Counted from the stretch's first letter, positions 18,308 through 29,015 are shown. The stretch: 64,000 nucleotides of DNA from Arenibacter sp. F20364 (GCF_023015905.1 NZ_JALKBD010000021.1:1-64000), one strand, 5' to 3'. Notes: a model not told the origin generated them from the sequence alone. Made by a program: numbers and translations.

Positions 18308-20989
18308 TTAGCGGAATCTAGTATCGCAGAAATTAGCCTTTACATTAGATTGAATGACCTTGGCCCTCTTTTTGCCCATATTAATTAATACATATTTTTG
18401 AGTAGCAGCCGGAATAACAAAAGTTTCGGCATAATGAATTGAAAGCTCTCGTTCACCCGTTATGACCCTTATTTTTGTGCCTTCTACCAGGTTCAGAATA
18501 TGACATTGACCATTTGTTTCAATTTCAAGCCTTGAATTGAATTCAAAACGGTTTATTTCATAAAAATGCTTTGGATGAGTGCTCAGTTTTACTATCTGCC
18601 AATCCGCATCTTTAGCACTAATTGATTCTTTGGATATATATTGATCTGGCACAATAGCGCCTTGACATTCAAAATTTACATTTTGCATACCTCGTTCAAT
18701 GTTCAATGGCCTTGGACTTCCATCAAGGTCCATACGCATCCAATCGTACATCTTAAATGTGTATATGTACGGTGTGCTGCTTATTTCAAGAACTAGATTA
18801 TTTTTCCCTGAACAATGAATTGTTCCGTGGGGAATTAAGAAAAGGTCATGTTTTTTTGCCTTATAAACTTGTATATAGTCGTCAACCTGAATAGCTTCCT
18901 TGTTCTTGTGACTATTAACCAAAATGTCATGAAATTCTTGTTTTTGAACCCCTTCCTTAAAACCTAGATATACTTCAGCATCTGGTGCAGCTTCCAAGAT
19001 ATAATAGGTTTCGTCTTGGGTAAATTTTTCACCAAAATTTTCACGTATAAATCCAGGTGTAGGATGGCATTGAAGTGAAAGATTATCTCCGTCGAAAGTA
19101 TCCAAATAATCAAATCGAATTGGAAAATCAGTACCAAAAGTTTCGGCTGCATCACCTAAAATGGCCTCATTGTCCAAATATTGTAACATATCGAAAGAAA
19201 CCTCAAGCCGAACTCCTTTATCCGATAAAACCAATCCATTTTCCGGGGCTATTAATTCGAAGGACCAAGCATAGTTGACTACGTCTCCGTTGAGTTGAGT
19301 AAATTTTTCTTTCATCCAATCACCACCCCAGACACCCGGTGAGAACCAAGGCCTTGCTCTAAATGCATTTTTGGACAATTCTTTTAATCCTTCACGTAAA
19401 GTATCTCCGGATGACCACGAAATTGTATCAAGGTATTGCCCGTCCACTATATAGTCTAAAATTGGAAGTACTTCCTGTTTATGTTTATTAAGTACTTGCC
19501 AATCAATAAAAAACATCCTTTTGTATTGGGATTTTGGCTCTAAAACTTCTTCAGCCCCAATATTGAATAGATTACCCGCTCGTGATCGATATTGTATTTC
19601 ATTTTTGGGAATATCTATATAGATTACTTTACCTTCCCACTTGGATAAACTAGCTCCGCAACCGTATAAAATGTTTATGCTCCCAGTACTTTTTTCAATG
19701 CTATGCAACTTTTCCAAATCGAAAAAATCTGTAAGTTTCCCTGGATATATTTTTCCAAAGACGGCATCGTCACCGCCAAGATATGGAGCTATCATTTGAT
19801 CTATATCCTCGGAGCTCTTATAAGCGGAAGAAACTGAAAACGGTGTATTATTTACCCCCAAAACTTTCAATTCATGGGTTAAGTTCGCAATAAAATCTCC
19901 CCAATAAACCCCCATATAACCATCAATAATCACCGAACTGTATTGTGAGATTTCTCTGGCAAGGTTTTTATACCCATGTGCTATACTACCCTTCGAAATT
20001 TGAAAATCAGGGAAAATATCGTAACTGTCTGTTTTTGATCCATCAGATATTAAAGGCATTAAATGTTGATCGGTAGTTCTTTTTTGTTCCACAAGCTCTC
20101 TATTTAGTAAATTTTGAACAGCTCCTAAAATAGCGGAGTTTTCTGTGTCTTTAGCAATTATAATTTTAGGGAGATCCCCTTTGAAGTTTTTTTCAAAGGA
20201 AGATTTGAATAGCCTAAAACTTTTGGCAATGTTGCCTCCTAAAATAAGATGGTCCGCTTTAAAGTCGGACAGGAGGGGAGCTAGGAATTCACCCAAATTG
20301 GAACCGAATTCTTCAAAAATTTGCTGGGCAATTTCGGACGTATCAGCTTTGTCTGCAATTTTTTTTACATTTTCAATACGCGTATTAAAATATTCCTCGT
20401 ATTTATTTAAAAACCATTGCGCTCCCAGCCAATCTTCAGCTCTTTTTTCCTTAAAGGGCAGATTGTAGACTTCCCCATCATTTGGTATGTTATCTCCCGA
20501 GCAAACAATTTTTCCATTTATCATAAAACCTGATCCAATACCTGTGCCCAGCGTTATTGCTGCCATTTTTTCTCCTTTTAAGGAATTGGACCATGCTTCC
20601 CCAACCAAAAAACAACTGGCATCGTTCGTAAAAACGACATCGCTTGGTTTGCCTATAAAATTTTGTAAGTTGTTGAATAGATATGTTTTTAGGTCTACTC
20701 CAAAAATATTATCGTACTTATTGCACTTATAAATTTTTGAAATACCATTTTTATAATCAAAAGGACCGGGTACAGAAACACCGATACCTAAAACTGGATT
20801 TCCAAATTTATTTAGGCAAGTAGTAATACAACTTATCATTGCGTCTAAAATAGCCTGTGTGCCTATTTGACTGTCAAGTACATCCCTAACTTTAGTGTCA
20901 AGTAGAATTTTTTTATCCGCAACATTTATAATGGCTGCAGTTAGATGACTTCCGCCAACATCAATTCCCAATGCGTAGGTTTTGCTCAT
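18308..20989 (-). CDS. Fused ROK sugar kinase / class I mannose-6-phosphate isomerase
   Basis: An 893-residue cytoplasmic fusion. Residues about 1-315 are a ROK kinase: GIDVGGSHLTAAI (ATP loop), GIGVSVPGPFD, FTNDASCFLVGE (catalytic Asp) and ITLGTGIGSGFMING. The canonical CxCGxxGCxE zinc motif of ROK glucokinases is not visible. Residues about 330-590 form a nucleotide-kinase-like linker found in the long Bacteroidota isomerases. Residues about 595-890 form the cupin isomerase with LQCHPTP and IPHGTIHCSG (zinc ligands) and SPRPLNIERG. It would turn mannose into mannose-6-phosphate and then fructose-6-phosphate. It is encoded between the UnbV lipoprotein and the MFS genes. Confidence 0.8.
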   Translation of the reverse strand: MSKTYALGIDVGGSHLTAAIINVADKKILLDTKVRDVLDSQIGTQAILDAMISCITTCLNKFGNPVLGIGVSVPGPFDYKNGISKIYKCNKYDNIFGVDLKTYLFNNLQNFIGKPSDVVFTNDASCFLVGEAWSNSLKGEKMAAITLGTGIGSGFMINGKIVCSGDNIPNDGEVYNLPFKEKRAEDWLGAQWFLNKYEEYFNTRIENVKKIADKADTSEIAQQIFEEFGSNLGEFLAPLLSDFKADHLILGGNIAKSFRLFKSSFEKNFKGDLPKIIIAKDTENSAILGAVQNLLNRELVEQKRTTDQHLMPLISDGSKTDSYDIFPDFQISKGSIAHGYKNLAREISQYSSVIIDGYMGVYWGDFIANLTHELKVLGVNNTPFSVSSAYKSSEDIDQMIAPYLGGDDAVFGKIYPGKLTDFFDLEKLHSIEKSTGSINILYGCGASLSKWEGKVIYIDIPKNEIQYRSRAGNLFNIGAEEVLEPKSQYKRMFFIDWQVLNKHKQEVLPILDYIVDGQYLDTISWSSGDTLREGLKELSKNAFRARPWFSPGVWGGDWMKEKFTQLNGDVVNYAWSFELIAPENGLVLSDKGVRLEVSFDMLQYLDNEAILGDAAETFGTDFPIRFDYLDTFDGDNLSLQCHPTPGFIRENFGEKFTQDETYYILEAAPDAEVYLGFKEGVQKQEFHDILVNSHKNKEAIQVDDYIQVYKAKKHDLFLIPHGTIHCSGKNNLVLEISSTPYIYTFKMYDWMRMDLDGSPRPLNIERGMQNVNFECQGAIVPDQYISKESISAKDADWQIVKLSTHPKHFYEINRFEFNSRLEIETNGQCHILNLVEGTKIRVITGERELSIHYAETFVIPAATQKYVLINMGKKRAKVIQSNVKANFCDTRFR

Positions 20990-21089
20990 ACTGGTATTAA
21001 TAGTTTTTAAGATTATATTTATTTAAGCCATAGTTCTGATAGACTATAGCCTGAATTTAAGAGCTGAATGGTTTAATAAAGGTTATCGT

Positions 21090-24000
21090 TTAATCATTTA
21101 TGGTTTGTATTTCACCCCATTGTATGGAAGCTTGATTATGAATCCACATTATATTGGTAGATTGACTTAAATAACCTTCACCTTTATAAAGTTCTATTTT
21201 TCTTTTACTTCCATTGGCATTAGTAAGAATTCCGTGATAAACTCCATTTTTGGGAAGGTGTTTTCGCATCTTATTGCTTGAATGATGATAAGTAATTAAG
21301 CTATCATTATTTTGAGAGGCAATGACCATATATCCATTTTTCGTCGAAAGTCTAGTCAAGGCCCTACCGTCCCCATTTACAAAGAATCCGTTTTTTGTTG
21401 AACTGGATACTGAAAAACCTCCTTGACCGTTCCCTGTTAACAAGAGACCTTTAGATGCATCATAACGTCCCTGCCCTACTTCGTTATGATAGAAGTTACC
21501 TGTTAAAAGCACGTCCAAATTACCATCTTGATTAAAATCCGAAATGGTAGTTCCCATAACTGGGGAAAGTTGAGATTGCCATGGTAGCCTGTGAATCTTG
21601 AATCCACCGTCTCCTAAGTTCTCGATATAGCAACTACTTAAGAGAACAGCTGATAGCTTTTCAAGGGATGCTTTAGACTCCTTTGTTATAAAATCTGAAA
21701 TCTGCGCCTGGGCATAATCCGCATAGAATTGGAACTTAGTTTTTACATCTACCATTTGATCCGCCAAAAGATCTCGGGAAGCGAATGGATAGCTCCTTTT
21801 TTTACCGTTATCATCTTCATAATAGCGTGTTATAATAGGGTCTATTCTACCATCTTTATCAAAATCACCTCGATACAGTTCTAAGGGATATTCTTTTGAG
21901 GCTTTGAAAACGGAATTTTCACCTAAATTACCTGCGATATAATCTATATCGCCATCATTGTCAAAATCACCACCATTAATACTATTCCACCATCCACTAG
22001 AATTTTCTATCTCAATTTTTTCTGATAGTTCACCGTTATTGTTTTTGAAAATGGTGATAGGCATCCATTCACCAACCACCATCAAATCTACCCAACCATC
22101 GTTATCAATGTCTGTCCAAAGCGATGCTGTTACCATTCCTAAATACTCACTAGGAAGAACTTTTTGGGTGACTTTCTCAAATATGCCATTTTTGTTTTTC
22201 AGCAATACACTTTTTGGTGATTGACCATAATCACCTGGAACAACCCTACCACCTACAAATAGGTCTAGTTGACCATCACGGTCAAAATCTGCCGCCGATA
22301 TACAGCTACTACTATTGTCCATAACGGGAAGTGCACTCTTGTTTTTCGTAAAAGTGCCGCTACCGTCATTTAAGTATAATCGGTCCTGATAATTGGATTT
22401 TTTATTTCCAAATTCGTTGCTACCACTCACTACGTAAAGATCTTCATCCCCATCATTATCTACATCCAGGAATAGTGCACCTAAATCCTCTAGATCAATG
22501 TCATTTATCCAAGGTTTTTTTTGGAACGAGCCGTTAGGCGATTGGGTAAATAATTGTCCCGAAAAGTTATAAGAACCACCTATATATAAATCGTCCATTC
22601 CATCTCCGTTAATATCTGCTACCGCGATTGAAGGGCCGTCATTGGAGAATTTATGGGGCAATAATGGTTCAATTCGATAGTCCGAAAAATCTAGCTCCTC
22701 ATGCCTTGCTTTAATTTCGTAGCTTTTGGTAAACAAATAGGGATCCAATAAAGGCGTTACTTTTTCTTTGTAAATGGCATCTGAATAGAATAAGGTAACT
22801 TTTTGGTTTAATTTAATTGTATCCAAAATTTGTGATTTTCCATCTGGCCAAATTACCTTAAGGCTATCAATTTTGGTGTTGTAACCAAAACCGAAATTCA
22901 GGTTGGGGGCAATCGAAGACTGAAAGCCTCTAGTTGTGTAGTTTTCTGCGAACTGTGTGCCGCCGCCTGAGTAAGTCCATACTTTTGCTCCAATGCCCTT
23001 GGGATTGTCAACGTCACCTTGAAATAAGACAGTCAAATAGTTAAATTCTGGAGAAACGGTGTCAATAGTGTTTTTTAATATTGTTGCCGTTTCGTTTAAG
23101 TTGTTGGTAACCAAATCGAGGTCTCCGTCATTATCTAAATCTGCATATATTGCACCGTTTGAGAATCCCGGTGAGTGAGGAACCCAAGTGTCGGATACGT
23201 TTTTAAATTTAAGGTCGCCTTTGTTCCTGAAAAAATAATTCTGTAAAGCAACCTCCGGTAATTTGACAATACTCGCCAAATAGAGACTATCGGCCTGTTC
23301 TTGTGTACGGAATATTGATTGCCTTCTTCGATAGTTAATGAAGTCAAGATCCGTCATATCCTTTAAATAGCCATTTGTCACATATAGATCTTTTTGTCCA
23401 TCTAGGTCATAATCGGCCAATAAAGCTGCCCAGCTCCAATCTGTACTGCTTATTCCCGAATATTGACCTACTTCCCCAAAATGGGTAATTCCGTTCATGA
23501 TGCCTTGGTTTAATTGAAGCGTATTCCTCATATATTGAGGTTGATATCCCATCTTGAGGTTATATTTATAAAAATCGTAATTGGGCTTATTGAGCATTTT
23601 CTTTTGGCGTTCATTGGTGGTAGGAAGCATATCCATTACTATGATATCCGTTAAGCCGTCGTTATTTATATCCGCCAAATCATTCCCCATTCCATTATGG
23701 CTTTGATGTCCGATAAATTCTGCAATTCGATTTTTGAACGTACCATCTCCTTGGTTCCAATAGAGGACGTCGTTGGAAACAAAATCGTTGGAGACATAAA
23801 TGTCAGTAAAGCCATCTTTGTCAAAGTCACTTATTCCTACTCCTAAGCCGTAACCTTCAATCGTTATTCCTGCCGTTTGGGAGACATCGGTAAAAGTGGG
23901 GTGTCCATTTGCGCCCACTCCGTTATTTCGGTACAGTTTATCAGTGTTTTTGGATTCGCCGTTTATTTTTTTTTGCTTAGGCTGATTTAGGCCCTCCATC

Positions 24001-24596
24001 TTATGCATGTGATTCAACAAGTACATGTCTAGGTCCCCATCTAGGTCATAATCAAAAAATGTCGCCTGTGTAGAATAAGATTCATCTGCCAAACCATATT
24101 CTACAGCCATTTCTTTAAACTTGCTATTTTTTTGGTTGATGTATAACAAATTTTTTCGATTCTTGGCGTTTGGGGAACCGGCTTGGCACACATAAATATC
24201 TAACCATCCATCGGCATTGATATCGACCATGCTTACTCCGGAGGACCATCCTATTGATGCTAACCCCGCATCTTTAGTGCTTTTTTTAAATTTAAAATTA
24301 CCCTCGTTAATATACATTTCATTGCTTACCTGATTGCCCGTAAAAAATAAATCTAGCAGACCGTCATTGTTCAAATCGCCAGCAGCAACCCCGCCTCCAT
24401 TGAAGTAATAGATATAGTTGAGTACATTGAGTTCATCATCTAGAGGTAGATTATTTGAAAAATCTACGCCAGTTTCGTCACTGGAAAGCTGAATAAACAG
24501 TTTATTGGTATCCTTATGTATATCCGTACAGGCTAGGCATACAAAGGTCAAACAATAAGCGTAGAGGTATTTCTCGATTTGCCGGTTAACCTTCAT
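21090..24596 (-). CDS. FG-GAP/VCBS repeat lipoprotein with ASPIC/UnbV domain
   Basis: An 1168-residue surface lipoprotein (lipobox LACT, Cys about 23). It consists of many FG-GAP/VCBS beta-propeller repeats with Ca-binding-like DxDxDGxxD loops (DLNNDGLLDLFF, DYDLDGDLDMYL, DLDNDGDLDLVT, DVDNDGDEDLYV and others). A central ASPIC/UnbV domain (about 550-620) has GIGAKVW and NFGFGYNTKIDSLKVIWPDG. Proteins of this CRTAC1-like type often accompany SusCD loci in marine Bacteroidota, where a role in glycan binding or presentation is assumed but not known. It follows the GH92 gene by 83 bp on the same strand. Confidence 0.8.
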   Translation of the reverse strand: MKVNRQIEKYLYAYCLTFVCLACTDIHKDTNKLFIQLSSDETGVDFSNNLPLDDELNVLNYIYYFNGGGVAAGDLNNDGLLDLFFTGNQVSNEMYINEGNFKFKKSTKDAGLASIGWSSGVSMVDINADGWLDIYVCQAGSPNAKNRKNLLYINQKNSKFKEMAVEYGLADESYSTQATFFDYDLDGDLDMYLLNHMHKMEGLNQPKQKKINGESKNTDKLYRNNGVGANGHPTFTDVSQTAGITIEGYGLGVGISDFDKDGFTDIYVSNDFVSNDVLYWNQGDGTFKNRIAEFIGHQSHNGMGNDLADINNDGLTDIIVMDMLPTTNERQKKMLNKPNYDFYKYNLKMGYQPQYMRNTLQLNQGIMNGITHFGEVGQYSGISSTDWSWAALLADYDLDGQKDLYVTNGYLKDMTDLDFINYRRRQSIFRTQEQADSLYLASIVKLPEVALQNYFFRNKGDLKFKNVSDTWVPHSPGFSNGAIYADLDNDGDLDLVTNNLNETATILKNTIDTVSPEFNYLTVLFQGDVDNPKGIGAKVWTYSGGGTQFAENYTTRGFQSSIAPNLNFGFGYNTKIDSLKVIWPDGKSQILDTIKLNQKVTLFYSDAIYKEKVTPLLDPYLFTKSYEIKARHEELDFSDYRIEPLLPHKFSNDGPSIAVADINGDGMDDLYIGGSYNFSGQLFTQSPNGSFQKKPWINDIDLEDLGALFLDVDNDGDEDLYVVSGSNEFGNKKSNYQDRLYLNDGSGTFTKNKSALPVMDNSSSCISAADFDRDGQLDLFVGGRVVPGDYGQSPKSVLLKNKNGIFEKVTQKVLPSEYLGMVTASLWTDIDNDGWVDLMVVGEWMPITIFKNNNGELSEKIEIENSSGWWNSINGGDFDNDGDIDYIAGNLGENSVFKASKEYPLELYRGDFDKDGRIDPIITRYYEDDNGKKRSYPFASRDLLADQMVDVKTKFQFYADYAQAQISDFITKESKASLEKLSAVLLSSCYIENLGDGGFKIHRLPWQSQLSPVMGTTISDFNQDGNLDVLLTGNFYHNEVGQGRYDASKGLLLTGNGQGGFSVSSSTKNGFFVNGDGRALTRLSTKNGYMVIASQNNDSLITYHHSSNKMRKHLPKNGVYHGILTNANGSKRKIELYKGEGYLSQSTNIMWIHNQASIQWGEIQTIND

Positions 24597-24679
24597 AGGG
24601 TTCTGCTTACTTTGTTATTTTTATAAGAGTAACCTTTTTTCACTCTTAATTGCCTGAGCGTTTAATTACTCTAGGATTA

Positions 24680-27487
24680 TCACTTCTTGCCCCAGTTTTT
24701 GTTTGGTTCTGAACCAAGAACAATTTGCAATTCCCCTCCGTTTGCATAAGTTTTATGTGGAAACCAATATGTTTCCAAAGACTGGTCATTTAAACTGGCC
24801 TTTTGGATGTAAACATTTTCTGCCGAATTATTCACAGTGATTATCTTGAATTCATTTCCTGGATAATATTTTTTGTTCAGAGAGATGGTAATTTCATCAA
24901 ATACAGGACTGGTTAACTCATATCTTGGTTCTAAGGCGTTGGTCCCGTCAAGACTAAAAATTCCCATAGACATTAATGCGCTTACTCCCCCCATCTGGCC
25001 TTGGTCTTCATCGTGTCCACCATAACCACTATCAATTGTAGTACCACCATAAGCTTGTTCGGTGACCTTTCTTACCCAATACTGACTTAACCATGGTTTG
25101 CCTGCATGGTTAAAAACATGTGCATTGCTACATCCGGGCTGGTTAGCATAGCTTACATAGCCGCTGCCATAACCAAATACGAAATCTTCTGGTTCTGCCT
25201 GTTCAAATGCATAATTTAATTTTTCACTTAGTATTTCATTGCCACCCATCAATTTTGAAAGTTCATCTATTCCATGAGAAACCGACCACGTACCTTGCCA
25301 TGCATTTGCCTCTATCCAACCAGAATTACTTAGCGGATCTTCATGTGTCCATTGCCCATTAATATCTTTTGTAAAAATTAAATTTTGCGATGGATTGAAT
25401 AATTTTTTCCATCCCTCAGAACGTTTAAGAAAAATAGAATAATCCTTTTGCTTTCCCATCTTTTTTGCCATTTGAGCCAATGACCAATCTTGAAATGCCC
25501 ATTCAATGGTCTTCCCTGCGTTGTCAGGACACCAACCATTATCTATATAAAACTGTAATTCTTCAGGGGTATCGCCCATCATTCCTCCAGGCATGTGGTT
25601 TTGTTTCATTTCCTGAAAGGCTTGCTTAGGGTCCACCTTGGTCATTAAATCTTTCATGTAAGTGCTTACGATCATGTTGGTCGCCGGGCAACCTGTCATG
25701 ATATAGGAATATCCTCCGGCAATAGCTCCACGAGGAAGAAGGCCTCCATTTTTAGAGTATTGTACCAAAGAAGCTGAAAAATCGTCTAAAATTTCAGGCC
25801 AGGCCAGGCCCCAAAGAATATTTAAATTCCATTGAGTAAGCCATAAAGCATCAAAATTGTACATGTTGAATTTTGACTTGCCATTGTCATCCACAGGAAG
25901 TTTTCTAACTTTTAATTTTGCCTTGGTGAAATTGGCATAACGTTCCCCTTCCGTATAATCGGGGTAGTCACCGCTTACATCATTTAAAATTCGTCTTCCC
26001 AACAGTGCATGCCAAAGGTCTGTATAGAATTTTGTTGTTTGCTTAGAGGTTCCACCCTTAACCTTAATTTTACCTAATTTTTCGTTCCAAACCGCCAAAG
26101 ATTTTTCCTTGTATTGCTCAAAATTCCAGTGTGGCGCTTCTGCATTCATGTTTTGACGTGCATTTTCAATAGAGGTATATGAAATACTTATTTTCATCTG
26201 TATTTCATCGCCAGCCTTCACGTTATAATGAGCCGATACTCCTGTAGTGGGGGCATTCCAATAACTTTGTGTGACAGTGGGAAAAACTATGGAATCCCTA
26301 CGTGTCATTTCCGATGTTCCCTTTATGCCATTAATGTCTTTAAGGATTTCTTTTTCATTCCATCCGTTAAAAGACTCGAAGGGTTTATCAAATGTAGCAA
26401 CAAAAAAAATCTTTACATTTTCTGGCCCTCCCCAAAACCTTCCAGAAGAATCGAAAGAACCTTCAAATTCTGAGTCACTTACTTTTCTGGCATCGGCATT
26501 AATCATTGTTGAATTACCCAAATAGCCTCCTAAATTTGCTAAGATATCAGCTTCCCCATCTTCAGTATATTTGAAACGATAAATATTTGTTCTAACGGTA
26601 CTAGTATAGTCTACCCAAATTTTGTGATCTTTTAAATATAAACGATGATAACCAGGCACTGCAATTTCATCATCATGGCTAAAATTGGATTTCCAGGCAT
26701 CGGCTCCTTTTGTAGGGTCGATAACACCAGTTGTTGGCATTACCTGAACCCCTGAGAGACACCAGCCATGAATTTGTTCAAAACCTAATATTTCCATGGA
26801 ATTATAATTATAGCCCCCTCCATATTGATTTTTGTTACGGGTGATCGGGGCTGGTGCTACCATTCCCATAGGCCGGGCGGCCGGTGTAAAGAAAAAGTAT
26901 CTGCCCTTAGCTGATTCTATAAAAGGATCTACCCATGAGAGAACGTTATCATGATTTCGTGCTTCGAATACCTCAATTTCAGATAGCCCCATACCCAAGC
27001 CTTCCCCATCGGTAGTGTCGAATCGCACCCAGTCAATTTCTTTGGGCGGAAAAGATATGGATTTAGGCGACCCGTCATTGGGAATTTCAGTTACTGAAAT
27101 TTTACTACCATCACTAAAAATTAGATTCCCGCTTGCAAGATGGGTGTCATAGGAAGGTCGGTCATATAAAACTACTTTTTCAATAGCTCTTTTTTTCGAC
27201 CATTCTAATTTAATCCAGGGCAATTCAAAAAAACCCCAGGCCCTATGAATACCATCACTAGCCCATTCTCCGGAATCTTTAATATGAATTACACCATCAA
27301 TTACATTCTCAACTGGCATTTCCTTTTTTTGGGTGGATGCTGAGACCGAGGCTTGTGGAGCAATGTTTTGCGAATTACTTAAATACGGTGCAATCATTAC
27401 AATAAACAGAAAGGTCTTGAAGAATACTTTCTTGGTCCTCTCAGTACAAGTTAATAGCGCCATTCCGTGTTTCGTCTGGTATGTCAT
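24680..27487 (-). CDS. GH92 family alpha-mannosidase with N-terminal F5/8-like domain
   Basis: A 935-residue exported glycosidase; start codon 1 bp after the susD stop, with an alternative ATG at 27463. After a signal sequence (to about 40) comes a discoidin-like domain (about 42-180, WIKLEWSKKRAIEKVVLYD). The GH92 N-domain has YGGGYNYNSMEILGF and IHGWCLSGVQ. The (alpha/alpha)6 catalytic domain has FDALWLTQWN, GCPATNMIV, the acidic region ENAGKTIEWAFQDW (here DNAGKTIEWAFQDW), HVFNHAGKPW and SGYGGHDEDQGQMGG. GH92 enzymes are Ca-dependent inverting exo-alpha-mannosidases on N-glycans and yeast-type mannans. This is the key hydrolase of the locus. Confidence 0.87.
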   Translation of the reverse strand: MTYQTKHGMALLTCTERTKKVFFKTFLFIVMIAPYLSNSQNIAPQASVSASTQKKEMPVENVIDGVIHIKDSGEWASDGIHRAWGFFELPWIKLEWSKKRAIEKVVLYDRPSYDTHLASGNLIFSDGSKISVTEIPNDGSPKSISFPPKEIDWVRFDTTDGEGLGMGLSEIEVFEARNHDNVLSWVDPFIESAKGRYFFFTPAARPMGMVAPAPITRNKNQYGGGYNYNSMEILGFEQIHGWCLSGVQVMPTTGVIDPTKGADAWKSNFSHDDEIAVPGYHRLYLKDHKIWVDYTSTVRTNIYRFKYTEDGEADILANLGGYLGNSTMINADARKVSDSEFEGSFDSSGRFWGGPENVKIFFVATFDKPFESFNGWNEKEILKDINGIKGTSEMTRRDSIVFPTVTQSYWNAPTTGVSAHYNVKAGDEIQMKISISYTSIENARQNMNAEAPHWNFEQYKEKSLAVWNEKLGKIKVKGGTSKQTTKFYTDLWHALLGRRILNDVSGDYPDYTEGERYANFTKAKLKVRKLPVDDNGKSKFNMYNFDALWLTQWNLNILWGLAWPEILDDFSASLVQYSKNGGLLPRGAIAGGYSYIMTGCPATNMIVSTYMKDLMTKVDPKQAFQEMKQNHMPGGMMGDTPEELQFYIDNGWCPDNAGKTIEWAFQDWSLAQMAKKMGKQKDYSIFLKRSEGWKKLFNPSQNLIFTKDINGQWTHEDPLSNSGWIEANAWQGTWSVSHGIDELSKLMGGNEILSEKLNYAFEQAEPEDFVFGYGSGYVSYANQPGCSNAHVFNHAGKPWLSQYWVRKVTEQAYGGTTIDSGYGGHDEDQGQMGGVSALMSMGIFSLDGTNALEPRYELTSPVFDEITISLNKKYYPGNEFKIITVNNSAENVYIQKASLNDQSLETYWFPHKTYANGGELQIVLGSEPNKNWGKK

Positions 27488-27488
27488 T

Positions 27489-28997
27489 TTAATATCCAGG
27501 ATTTTGTGAAAGTTTGTTATTGATATCCCGTTCCCTTTGAGGAATAGGCAATAAGTTGTGACGCTCAGCTACCGATACATTTGGTTTTGCTGCTGTAACT
27601 TTTTCGGCTAACTTACCATGCCTTACCAAATCAAACCAGCGATGGCCTTCCCAACATAGTTCCAGTCGTCTTTCGTTTAAAATGGCCTCCTTGAACGCTT
27701 GGTAACCCATAGCGGTCAAATCTGGCAGCACCCCGGTTCTTTCTACACCATCGGCAAAACGAGCCCTTCTTCTCACTTGATTAATAGCATCTAATGAGAT
27801 AGCTGAAGTACCCTGCTCTATTTCATTCAATACTTCAGCGTACATTAACAGTACATCGGCATATCTTATAAGTTGTAAATCGTTTTCAGTATCATTTACC
27901 AAAGGCTCTGCTTCACGATCCCAATATTTAATTATCTGAGGCCCACCGAAGTCAACCACTTCACCCCGTATATTGTCTTCGGTAATAAATATGGTTTCTT
28001 TGCGTCTATCCTGATCCTCGAACGCATTATATAAATCTAGGGTAGGAGACTCAAATCCACCACCATTTGGGCGTCCACCATAAACACCTCCAGGTAAGGA
28101 TCTATAGACCAAATGGCCGCCTTCCCATAGTGTAGTAAATAAATCATCACCACTCAAAAAACTCATCGCGAATATCACTTCCTTGCCAAGGTTATTGGCT
28201 ACTTTAAATACATCCTTATAATCCTCCCATAAACTAAAAGGGCCTTCATTTATAATGTCTTCAAGTTTTGTTCTAGCTAAATTATAATCCAAACCTTGCT
28301 GTAGAGCGGCCTTGGCAATATAAGCCTTGGCCGACCAACTAGTTGGCCTTCCAAAATTCTCCCCAGTTTGAACAGAGGGAAGACTAGTTTCTGCAATAGC
28401 CCAATCTGAAAATATTTGGGCATACACTTCATTGACGGATGATCTTTCAAGATAGGAATCTGCAGTAAAAGTTTTGGTAGCTTGTAAATATAGAGGTACC
28501 TCTCCAAAGAAACGAACTAATTCAAAGTAAAGTAAACCGCGCATAAAATATGCTTCACCGAGTAGATCATCCTTTAAATCTTCATTCATATTTATATTAG
28601 GAATATTAGCAATAGCCAAATTTGCTGCATTAATGCCTAAATAGACATTGGCCCATATTTGAGAAACAATAGGGTTTTCAGGGGTTTGAGCCAATACAGC
28701 CAAGTCATCAAAACCATTACCAACATAATTTTCCACACCTTCATCAGACATTAGAGCATTAGAAATCCAATAATTGGTGTGATAGATACCCGTGGCATTT
28801 GGAATACCGGGATCAAAGGTGGATCCCAAGTGACCATAAATTCCGTTGATGGCTAATTTAGCATCAACTTCAGTTTGATAAAAAGTCTCCTCGGTAAAAA
28901 AGGTTTTCACTTCTTCGTCCAATACTGTTTCACAATTCAGCAATAGCGGAATAATGGCCACCAAGACTATTATTTTAAGATTTTTAAATATTTTCAT
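27489..28997 (-). CDS. SusD/RagB family glycan-binding lipoprotein
   Basis: A 502-residue outer-membrane lipoprotein, lipobox LLLNC (Cys about 22). N-terminal SusD-like TPR region (FFTEETFYQTEVDAKLAINGIYG) and C-terminal RagB region (DLQLIRYADVLLMYAEVLNE, AINQVRRRA, ILNERRLELCWEGHRWFDLVRHG) are both intact. It captures oligosaccharides for the SusC channel encoded 18 bp upstream. Length is usual for the family. Confidence 0.92.
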   Translation of the reverse strand: MKIFKNLKIIVLVAIIPLLLNCETVLDEEVKTFFTEETFYQTEVDAKLAINGIYGHLGSTFDPGIPNATGIYHTNYWISNALMSDEGVENYVGNGFDDLAVLAQTPENPIVSQIWANVYLGINAANLAIANIPNINMNEDLKDDLLGEAYFMRGLLYFELVRFFGEVPLYLQATKTFTADSYLERSSVNEVYAQIFSDWAIAETSLPSVQTGENFGRPTSWSAKAYIAKAALQQGLDYNLARTKLEDIINEGPFSLWEDYKDVFKVANNLGKEVIFAMSFLSGDDLFTTLWEGGHLVYRSLPGGVYGGRPNGGGFESPTLDLYNAFEDQDRRKETIFITEDNIRGEVVDFGGPQIIKYWDREAEPLVNDTENDLQLIRYADVLLMYAEVLNEIEQGTSAISLDAINQVRRRARFADGVERTGVLPDLTAMGYQAFKEAILNERRLELCWEGHRWFDLVRHGKLAEKVTAAKPNVSVAERHNLLPIPQRERDINNKLSQNPGY

Positions 28998-29015
28998 GAC
29001 TAGCTAATTTTTTGA

